Source of the DNA: Clostridiales bacterium
Lineage (GTDB): Bacteria; Bacillota_A; Clostridia; Lachnospirales; Bianqueaceae
DNA length: 5,398 nucleotides
Direction of reading: 5' to 3'
Assembly (NCBI GenBank): GCA_019423265.1
Contig: JAHZBS010000036.1
Span: 1 to 5,398, forward strand
The notes beneath the pieces were generated by a model that searched no databases, was not told the DNA's origin, and worked only from the letters and a program-made list of their open reading frames with translations. This document shows, piece after piece, positions 1 through 5,398 of the stretch. The stretch's first letter is position 1. Every line of letters starts with the position of its first letter. Position numbers and translations under genes: made by a program.

Positions 1-2115
1 CTGTACCCAAAGGTTCAGGAAGAGTATGGGCGATATACGCAAGATTACCGAAAGATTCTGGCGGATATTTTCCAGCAGGACCCGGAGCGAATGGCCGGGA
101 TCTGGCTGGATCTCATCAGCGTTTACCCGGAGAGCATTCGGGAGATGCGGAGCGCTTCCTATCTGACGGAAGATATTTTAGAACAAATCATTCCGTTGCA
201 GGGGTTTACAGAATTTTTAGAGTCAAACGACCTGCTGTGCAAAAAGCTATTTGCGGAATCCGCCAGCGTAACCCAGGTTTGCGAGACTGCGCTGTGCGTC
301 TGCCTTCAGAAGGGAAAGGCGGCGCTTTTTGATGAGTTGATGGAGTACCGGCAGGAGAATTCTCTGTGCCGCCGGGACGATGCGCTCTTCGCAAAGCTTT
401 TAAAGCTATCCTTCTCCCAAGATGTCTTTGAGGATATCCAGGCTGTGATGAAGAAGTGGGGATTCAAATTAGCGCATAGCGCCCAGCAGGGAAAGGAATG
501 GGCTGTGAGAATGCTGACGGCGGACGCTGTCAGCCGGATGAAAAAGGGAATCCCAACAGGTTCGACGGCGGAGGCCCAGGAACAGCTGATACTGGATCTG
601 CCTGAAGAGTTGGGCGGGTACCAATCAGAGTCCATTCCGCAGAAAACGAGAAAAAGCGAAGCCGATCCATTCAGCCGTATGCTGGCGATCGCCCCCAAAA
701 GGCGGTCGGGCAGCCGAATCTATATCGACCCGATAGAACAATTTTGCCAGCAGGCCGAATATATGAAGGACTTTGAGGGGAACCCCTGTGAGGAAGTCCA
801 CTGGACGAATTATTGGATTACCGTTCCGACCTACGCCAAGATGAATCGGAAGCAGTTGCAGTGGTACTTCTACTGGAGGGCGAGGCTGCGCCGGGGAGAG
901 CTTCCCCCGGCGGACATTGAATTCGTCTACCTGTATGCCTTCGAACTTCTGAATCAGATCGGCGTGGAGGACGCGGAGGATGGATTGCAGCGGTTAGTCT
1001 CACTGTATCACAACTATGGAAGAGTCTATGGGATATGCGATCGATATCTATTTGTCTGGATCCACGATTACATCCTGTACTATGGATTGAATATGGAGTA
1101 TCTGCGCTCTTTTGTCGCCGGGGTAAAGGAGATGGACACCTTTCGAATGGAAGAGATCGCAGTGGCGCTGGAGACCGATCGCTACGACGGATTTTTGGGA
1201 CTTGTCGATGATATCTCATCCTACCATTTTGAGAAGAGTCGGCTTTATAAAGAAAAAGCGAATTGGCTGGAGGAGGCCTTCGGCTATGTGGTCAGAGATT
1301 TAAAGGGATATTTTCAGGATAAATCTCAATCTCTGACAGAAAAATTTATTGGAAAGCCGTACCCGTCCAACTGGACGCCCTTTTGCAGCGCGCCGGTCTT
1401 GCTGCCATCGGAACCTGACACGGCGAAGATTTACGTCAACCGGTGCGAGAGTTACCGCTGGAAGCGGGGGCGCTGGATGGGGTGGCGCTATTATGACGCT
1501 GACGAGCGCTTTGTGGGCCAAATTATCAGGGAGACGGAGCGAGTCCTCCGGCAGCTGACGGGATATCCGTATCAACTGAAAGCGACCGAAGAGTTGCCCG
1601 CGGAGATCTCGGATCGAATCCAAAATAGTGTGGAATCCTATTGTCAGGAGCAGGAGCGCATAGATCTGTACAGGCGGCTTAAGGCCGCGGCTAAGGCAAA
1701 AAAGAGGGAAGAGAAGCAGCAGAGACAGCCGGCGGAGCAGGAGACGCCGGTGGTTGTGGACCCGGCAAAGTTTCAATCCATACGGGAGGCGGCCGACAAG
1801 ATTCAGGAGAGGCTTGTGGTGGAGGAAGAAGAGGAGGAGACAACGCCGCAAGGGGCTCCCGATTCCCCGGTGGAAGTGGAGTCAGCCTCCACAGGAACCT
1901 GTTTTACAGAGAGGGAGAGTGCCATTCTTAAGAGGGTCTTAGAGGGGGAAGATCTGTCCTCTCTCGCAAGAGAAGCGGGCGTCATGCCGCAGGTGCTGGC
2001 GGAGGCAATCAATGAGAAAGCGATCGAGTGGCTCGGGGACACGGTATTGTTGGAGGAGAACGGCGTGTTTCGGATTTTGGAAGATTATGCGGACGATGTG
2101 CGATCAATCTTGTAG
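1..2115 (+). CDS. TerB_N/TerB_C domain protein, 5'-truncated by the window edge
   Basis: The frame is open from base 1 to the TAG at 2113-2115 (704 codons visible). The first in-frame ATG (91) has only a GGAG three bases away, and the 30 codons before it read as ordinary helical protein, so the true start is probably upstream. Residue numbers here count from base 1. Residues 1 to about 240 are a helical region I do not recognise. About 241-400 matches TerB_N: FEGNP at 258-262, then the diagnostic W288-YFYW and R293-x-R-x-RRGE run, followed by a helical FVYLYAFELLNQIG segment. A basic, coiled-coil-like linker (about 557-581) leads to TerB_C from about 584 (VVVDPAKF, six consecutive Glu at 608-613) to the C-terminus. 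No signal peptide or membrane segment is visible. TerB_N/TerB_C proteins occur with tellurite-resistance-type and defence-like operons; their biochemical activity is not established. The stop overlaps the ribosome binding site of the next gene, so the two are probably co-transcribed and act together. Domain calls are from motif recognition, not a profile search. Confidence 0.85.
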   Translation: MYPKVQEEYGRYTQDYRKILADIFQQDPERMAGIWLDLISVYPESIREMRSASYLTEDILEQIIPLQGFTEFLESNDLLCKKLFAESASVTQVCETALCVCLQKGKAALFDELMEYRQENSLCRRDDALFAKLLKLSFSQDVFEDIQAVMKKWGFKLAHSAQQGKEWAVRMLTADAVSRMKKGIPTGSTAEAQEQLILDLPEELGGYQSESIPQKTRKSEADPFSRMLAIAPKRRSGSRIYIDPIEQFCQQAEYMKDFEGNPCEEVHWTNYWITVPTYAKMNRKQLQWYFYWRARLRRGELPPADIEFVYLYAFELLNQIGVEDAEDGLQRLVSLYHNYGRVYGICDRYLFVWIHDYILYYGLNMEYLRSFVAGVKEMDTFRMEEIAVALETDRYDGFLGLVDDISSYHFEKSRLYKEKANWLEEAFGYVVRDLKGYFQDKSQSLTEKFIGKPYPSNWTPFCSAPVLLPSEPDTAKIYVNRCESYRWKRGRWMGWRYYDADERFVGQIIRETERVLRQLTGYPYQLKATEELPAEISDRIQNSVESYCQEQERIDLYRRLKAAAKAKKREEKQQRQPAEQETPVVVDPAKFQSIREAADKIQERLVVEEEEEETTPQGAPDSPVEVESASTGTCFTERESAILKRVLEGEDLSSLAREAGVMPQVLAEAINEKAIEWLGDTVLLEENGVFRILEDYADDVRSIL

Positions 2116-2120
2116 GAGGA
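2114..2120 (+). promoter_or_regulatory. Ribosome binding site of the BrxD-like ATPase gene
   Basis: AGGAGGA overlaps the TAG stop of the preceding gene and lies 10 bases before the ATG at 2131. This near-perfect Shine-Dalgarno fixes the start and points to translation of the two genes from one mRNA. Confidence 0.8.
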
Positions 2121-2130
2121 TTGGAATTCT

Positions 2131-3456
2131 ATGCAGGGTAAGGTGCCAAAAAGAATTGCGACAGCAATTTTGAACTCACTAAAGGGGGGCGTTGTACCCC
2201 GAGTCGGACTGGGGTATATTGCGGTGGGCCGCGAGGCGGAGATCAGCGCGCTGCTGACGGATATTGACATTATCGAGGATGGCGGCGCAGCGTTCCGTTT
2301 TATTGTCGGCCGGTATGGCAGCGGCAAGAGCTTTCTGCTTCAGACAATGCGCGGGCACGCCATGGACCGCGGCTTTGTGGTGGCCGACGCTGACCTTTCG
2401 CCGGAACGGCGGCTCATGGGGACGAAGAATCAGGGGTTGGCCACATACCGGGAATTGATTCAGAACCTTTCCGTCAAGGCTCGACCGGAGGGAGGCGCGC
2501 TGCCCCTGATACTGGAAAAGTGGATCTCCGCCATTCAGGCGAAGGTCGCGGCCTCTACCTCTTTTGATGTGGAGGATCCGGCTTTTGAGAGGGCGGTGAA
2601 GGCGCAGATCTTTGAGACCATCGACGCCATGGAGGGGATGGTCCACGGGTTTGATTTTGCCAGAGTCATCTCTCTGTACTGGGAGGCATACCGCAGTGGG
2701 GACGAGGAGATCAAATCCAAGGTTCTGCGGTGGTTTCGCGGCGAGTACGCCACCAAGACTGAGGCCAAGCGTGATCTGGGCGTTCAGGTCATCATTGGGG
2801 ATGAGGATTGGTACGACTACATGAAGCTGTTTGCCGCATTCTTTGTCAAAGCGGGATATAAAGGGCTTCTGTTGATGATCGATGAGCTTGTCAACATATT
2901 CAAAATCCCCAATGCGGTCACAAGACAGTATAATTATGAAAAAATTCTGACCATGTACAATGACGTGCTCCAGGGCAAGGCGCGGTCACTGGGAATCTTT
3001 ATGGGCGCAACGCCGGCCTGCATTGAAGACACGCGCCGGGGTGTCTTTAGCTACGAAGCCCTCCGCTCCAGGTTGGAGGAGGGGCGATTCGCATCCCAGA
3101 CCTCACGGGATATGTTGGCGCCCATCATACGCCTACAGCCTCTATCCTACGAGGAGATGTATGTTCTGATTGAGCGGCTGGCGGACATCCACTCCCAATT
3201 GTATGGGTATGAGAGACGATTGGAGCAGGATGATATGATCGGCTTTATCAAGACGGAGTTTGGCCGGATTGGAGCCAGCCAGAACTTGACCCCCCGGGAG
3301 ATTATCCGGGATTTTGTGGAGCTGCTCAACATATTGTACCAAAATCCGGACAAAACCGTGAGCGACCTGCTGTCGGAGAAAGAATATCCCAGCGCGGCGC
3401 CAGGCGGACAGGGCGCGGAGGAGGCCGACGAGGACTATGCGGAGTTCACTCTATGA
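2131..3456 (+). CDS. BrxD-like P-loop ATPase (DUF2791, BREX system ATP-binding protein)
   Basis: This is a complete 441-residue protein, about the usual length for the family. The N-terminal block (VVPRVGLGYIAVGREAE, residues 21-37) and the following Walker A motif GRYGSGKS (60-67, with K66 and S67) are characteristic of DUF2791. Walker B is LLLMIDE with D251 and E252. A sensor-1-like strand, GIFMGATP, ends at residue 295 and is followed by SYEALRSRL with candidate arginine-finger residues R312 and R314. The C-terminal helices include LTPREIIRDFVELLNILY, also typical of the family, and an acidic, Gly/Ala-rich tail closes the protein. All catalytic motifs are intact, so it should bind and hydrolyse ATP in the cytoplasm. 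Relatives include BrxD of type 2 BREX phage-defence systems, but no BREX methylase, PglZ or PglW gene is visible here. The adjoining TerB_N gene argues for the Ter-associated version of this ATPase. The substrate is unknown; DNA or a partner helicase is an inference. The ATG is supported by a strong ribosome binding site. Confidence 0.9.
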   Translation: MQGKVPKRIATAILNSLKGGVVPRVGLGYIAVGREAEISALLTDIDIIEDGGAAFRFIVGRYGSGKSFLLQTMRGHAMDRGFVVADADLSPERRLMGTKNQGLATYRELIQNLSVKARPEGGALPLILEKWISAIQAKVAASTSFDVEDPAFERAVKAQIFETIDAMEGMVHGFDFARVISLYWEAYRSGDEEIKSKVLRWFRGEYATKTEAKRDLGVQVIIGDEDWYDYMKLFAAFFVKAGYKGLLLMIDELVNIFKIPNAVTRQYNYEKILTMYNDVLQGKARSLGIFMGATPACIEDTRRGVFSYEALRSRLEEGRFASQTSRDMLAPIIRLQPLSYEEMYVLIERLADIHSQLYGYERRLEQDDMIGFIKTEFGRIGASQNLTPREIIRDFVELLNILYQNPDKTVSDLLSEKEYPSAAPGGQGAEEADEDYAEFTL

Positions 3457-3496
3457 GCGGCTGGTGCCCTTTATACAGGTGAATCTATTGTTTTAG
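3437..3496 (+). pseudogene. Possible 5' remnant of a DEAD/DEAH helicase gene
   Basis: In the second forward frame an ATG at 3437, inside the end of the ATPase gene, opens 19 codons ending in TAG at 3494-3496. The peptide contains LYERLVPFIQ, which resembles the conserved start (xRLxPFIQExIY) that I recall for the large SF2 helicases normally encoded just after the DUF2791 ATPase in TerB_N operons. After PFIQ the resemblance ends (VNLLF, stop), and no helicase motif follows before the HAD gene. Upstream, GAGG lies only three bases from the ATG and GGAGGAGG about a dozen bases away. A deletion that removed nearly all of the helicase gene would explain this. A chance short reading frame or a leader peptide cannot be excluded: the match covers only about ten residues and rests on memory of the family rather than an alignment. 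Confidence 0.4.
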
Positions 3497-3500
3497 GAGG
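3495..3500 (+). promoter_or_regulatory. Ribosome binding site of the HAD phosphatase gene
   Basis: AGGAGG lies eight bases before the ATG at 3509 and partly overlaps the TAG that ends the short helicase-like frame. It selects the ATG at 3509 over a nearby ATG at 3505, which has less favourable spacing and opens a frame without recognisable protein. Confidence 0.8.
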
Positions 3501-3508
3501 ATAGATGT

Positions 3509-4342
3509 ATGAGCACAACCCTGTGGATTGCGGACTTGGATGGAACGCTGCTGCGGCCGGACGCGACGCTGGGAGACTATTCCCTGCGGACGCTCAATTC
3601 CCTGATCGATGGGGGGCTTGCCTTTTCCATCGCAACGGCGAGAACGCCTGCGACAGTCTTTCCTATTTTGAGGGGGTTGCATCTGAGGGCCCCCATGGTC
3701 ATGATGGGGGGAGCGCTTGTCTATGACCCGATGGCGCAGGAGTACAAACGAAAATACGAGATCGATATCAAGACGGCGCGGCGAATCTATGGGATCTTGT
3801 ATCAGCATGGAGTCAACGGATTCGTCTACACGATGGACAAGGGGATCTTGACCGTGTATTACGAGACTTTAGAGCCGCCTCAGATGTTTCAATTTTATGA
3901 GGAGAGGGTCCGACTCTACAACAAGCCCTTTTCACACATTTCATCTTTTGCTGAGATCGACCGGGGACCGCTTTTGATCAGTATTCGGGATCAGAAGGAG
4001 AGGCTGTGGCCTGTGTGCCGTGCCGTTGAGGAGCTTGCAGGGATCCAGATTTCTTTTTACGAGGATGTCTATCTGAACGGGTACTGGTATCTGGAGATAT
4101 CCAGCGGGGAAGCGTCTAAATGCAGGGGGATTCAGTACATCCGGGAGCAATACGGGTACACTCGCATCATCGGGTTTGGAGATAATTTAATCGATCTGTC
4201 TCTATTTGAGGGCTGTGACGAGGGGTACGCCGTTGAGAATGGCCGGGATGAGTTGAAACAGGCGGCCACAGGAGTCATCGGCGCGAACGATGAGGAGAGC
4301 GTTGCCAGATGGATATGGGAACACGCGGATATGGAGGGATAG
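3509..4342 (+). CDS. HAD-superfamily hydrolase, Cof-like (class IIB) phosphatase
   Basis: This is a complete 277-residue protein, the normal size for Cof/YidA-type HAD phosphatases, which dephosphorylate small metabolites such as sugar phosphates or nucleotides in the cytoplasm through an aspartyl-phosphate intermediate. Motif I is DLDGT (D9 nucleophile, D11 acid/base, T13); motif II is the Thr of SIATAR (T43); motif III is K204 in SGEASKCRG; motif IV is GFGDNLID with D225 and D229 as Mg2+ ligands. The cap domain lies between motifs II and III (about residues 80-190), which defines class II. Most Cof proteins carry an Asn-Asp pair in motif IV; here Ile precedes D229, a mild deviation that leaves both acidic residues. 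The substrate cannot be predicted. The gene sits 52 bases after the ATPase and its stop is two bases before the RecQ start, so it is likely translationally coupled to recQ. It may be a housekeeping gene beside the defence-like pair rather than part of it. Confidence 0.9.
   Translation: MSTTLWIADLDGTLLRPDATLGDYSLRTLNSLIDGGLAFSIATARTPATVFPILRGLHLRAPMVMMGGALVYDPMAQEYKRKYEIDIKTARRIYGILYQHGVNGFVYTMDKGILTVYYETLEPPQMFQFYEERVRLYNKPFSHISSFAEIDRGPLLISIRDQKERLWPVCRAVEELAGIQISFYEDVYLNGYWYLEISSGEASKCRGIQYIREQYGYTRIIGFGDNLIDLSLFEGCDEGYAVENGRDELKQAATGVIGANDEESVARWIWEHADMEG
4333..4338 (+). promoter_or_regulatory. Ribosome binding site for the GTG start of recQ
   Basis: GGAGGG lies inside the last codons of the HAD gene, six bases before the GTG at 4345. 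Because the signal is within the upstream gene, recQ translation probably depends on ribosomes finishing the phosphatase gene. Confidence 0.75.
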
Positions 4343-4344
4343 GC

Positions 4345-5398
4345 GTGCAAAAGCGATCCGTGCTGAAAGAGTACTTCGGGTATGACTCCTTTCGACCGGG
4401 GCAGGAGGAATTGATCGACCAGTGTCTGCAAGGGCGGGATGTGCTTGGGATCATGCCGACGGGAGCCGGAAAGTCCATCTGTTATCAAGTGCCCGCCATG
4501 ATGTTTGAGGGGATTTCGCTGGTCATATCGCCCTTGATCTCTCTGATGCAGGACCAGGTGGAGGCTCTGATACAGGCCGGAATTCCTGCCGCCTATCTCA
4601 ACAGCTCACTGAGTGCCTCGCAATTCCGAAAGGCGTTGGCGTTTGCCCGGCAAGGGCGGTATAAACTGATCTATGTAGCGCCGGAACGGCTGCTCACCCC
4701 TGATTTTTTGGACTTTGCATTGCACGCTGCGATCTCCATGGTGACCATCGATGAGGCGCACTGTGTCTCCCAGTGGGGCCAGGACTTTCGGCCAAGCTAT
4801 CTGAAGATCCCTCGGTTTATTGAGATGCTTTCCGCCCGGCCTGTGGTATCAGCGTTCACGGCGACGGCGACGCAGAAGGTGAGGGAGGATATTGTGGAGC
4901 GGCTGGAGCTTAGATCGCCATTCCTTTTGACCACAGGATTTGATCGAAGCAATCTCTATTTTGCGGTGGAAGCGCCGAAGGATAAATTGGAGGCCGTCAA
5001 AGCGTATCTTCGAAACAATCCCGGCGGAAGCGGGATTGTGTACTGTATTACGAGAAAATTGGTGGAGGAGGTCGCGCTTGCCCTCCAGAAAGCCGGTTAT
5101 GCCGCCACCCGGTATCACGCTGGGCTGAGCGACGAAGAGCGAAAGCGGAACCAGGAGGATTTTCTGTATGACCGCGCTCGAATTATGGTTGCGACCAATG
5201 CCTTTGGCATGGGGATTGACAAGTCTAACGTCTCCTTTGTCATCCACTATAATATGCCCAAAAATATGGAAAGCTACTATCAGGAAGCGGGGCGGGCTGG
5301 GCGGGACGGCTCGGAGGCGGATTGCATTTTGCTCTACGGAGGGCAGGATGTGGTCACCAACCAATTTCTCATCGACCGGGAGCGAAACAATGAAGAGC
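4345..5398 (+). CDS. recQ: RecQ-family ATP-dependent DNA helicase, 3'-truncated by the window edge
   Basis: Translation from the GTG at 4345 gives 351 residues that run off the window with no stop. All core RecQ motifs are present in order: motif 0 FRPGQ (16-20), motif I MPTGAGKS (37-44, K43 in the Walker lysine position), motif II DEAHCVSQWG followed by DFRP (136-150, the RecQ aromatic-rich loop), motif III SAFTATAT (169-176), motif IV IVYC (231-234), motif V VATNAFGMGIDK (282-293) and motif VI YYQEAGRAGRDG (311-322). The two RecA-like domains are therefore complete, and the enzyme should unwind DNA 3'-5' in recombination and repair. The zinc-binding, winged-helix and any HRDC domains lie beyond the window, so the subtype cannot be settled. 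The start is GTG rather than ATG: no in-frame ATG occurs before codon 37, inside motif I, and the GTG has a good Shine-Dalgarno and begins two bases after the HAD stop. It could be the cell's general RecQ or a paralogue tied to this operon. Confidence 0.93.
   Translation, partial: MQKRSVLKEYFGYDSFRPGQEELIDQCLQGRDVLGIMPTGAGKSICYQVPAMMFEGISLVISPLISLMQDQVEALIQAGIPAAYLNSSLSASQFRKALAFARQGRYKLIYVAPERLLTPDFLDFALHAAISMVTIDEAHCVSQWGQDFRPSYLKIPRFIEMLSARPVVSAFTATATQKVREDIVERLELRSPFLLTTGFDRSNLYFAVEAPKDKLEAVKAYLRNNPGGSGIVYCITRKLVEEVALALQKAGYAATRYHAGLSDEERKRNQEDFLYDRARIMVATNAFGMGIDKSNVSFVIHYNMPKNMESYYQEAGRAGRDGSEADCILLYGGQDVVTNQFLIDRERNNEE

Noticed and set aside
91..91. ATG at 91 as the start of the TerB_N gene
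   Set aside because: The frame stays open to base 1, the residues before it look like real protein, and the only Shine-Dalgarno-like bases (GGAG) are three bases from the ATG, too close for efficient initiation.
1300..1851. 183-codon antisense open frame opposite the TerB_N gene
   Set aside because: Its Leu/Arg-rich translation is the complement of Glu/Gln/Lys-rich codons of the real gene, so it is a shadow.
3453..3482. ATGA overlap at the ATPase stop opening a nine-codon frame
   Set aside because: It has no recognisable sequence and ends at once; the alternative frame from 3437 carries a family-like motif and better explains the junction.
3457..3508. Search for a terminator or promoter in the 52-base gap before the HAD gene
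   Set aside because: No stem-loop with a T-run and no convincing -35/-10 pair was seen; the gap is explained by the helicase-like remnant and a ribosome binding site.
4849..5364. 171-codon antisense open frame opposite recQ
   Set aside because: It lies wholly within a clear RecQ coding region with every helicase motif on the other strand, and its translation resembles no family I know; it is a by-product of codon use.
1..5398. GATC tetramers seem about twice as common as chance (about 40 by hand count against about 21 expected)
   Set aside because: They fall within coding sequence and are explained by frequent Ile ATC after G/A-ending codons and by GAT-C codon junctions; there is no clustering that suggests a regulatory or replication role.
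1..5398. CRISPR arrays, tRNAs, insertion sequences or attachment repeats
   Set aside because: No spaced direct repeats, tRNA-like cloverleaf arms, transposase motifs or terminal inverted repeats were found on either strand.

Overview
The window is densely coding, entirely on the + strand, with four genes in one probable operon and no gene-free stretch longer than about 50 bases. Intermediate GC (roughly 50-55% by eye), very strong AGGAGG-type ribosome binding sites, tight gene packing and protein families common in Clostridia suggest a Gram-positive anaerobe of the Clostridia. No 16S or other taxonomic marker is present, so this is an inference.

Layout: (1) bases 1-2115, the 3' part of a large gene for a TerB_N/TerB_C two-domain protein whose start lies upstream of the window; (2) 2131-3456, a complete P-loop ATPase of the DUF2791/BrxD ('BREX system ATP-binding') type; (3) 3437-3496, a 19-codon open stretch overlapping the end of the ATPase gene, which reads like the first residues of a DEAD/DEAH helicase and then stops, possibly the scar of a deleted helicase gene; (4) 3509-4342, a complete HAD-superfamily (Cof-like, class IIB) phosphatase; (5) 4345-5398, the 5' part of a RecQ-family DNA helicase that begins at GTG two bases after the phosphatase stop and runs off the window.

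The pairing of a TerB_N/TerB_C protein with a BrxD-like ATPase is a recognisable conserved neighbourhood in Firmicutes. As I recall it, a large SF2 helicase normally follows the ATPase. Its likely role is nucleic-acid surveillance, anti-phage defence or stress response, inferred from the ATPase's relation to BREX and from the helicase association; nothing in the window proves function. The most interesting point is the ATPase/HAD junction. The expected helicase start seems to be present in the right place, overlapping the ATPase gene, but it ends after 19 codons and is followed by HAD and RecQ genes. This suggests that the system lost its own helicase in this strain, or that RecQ now supplies the helicase activity.
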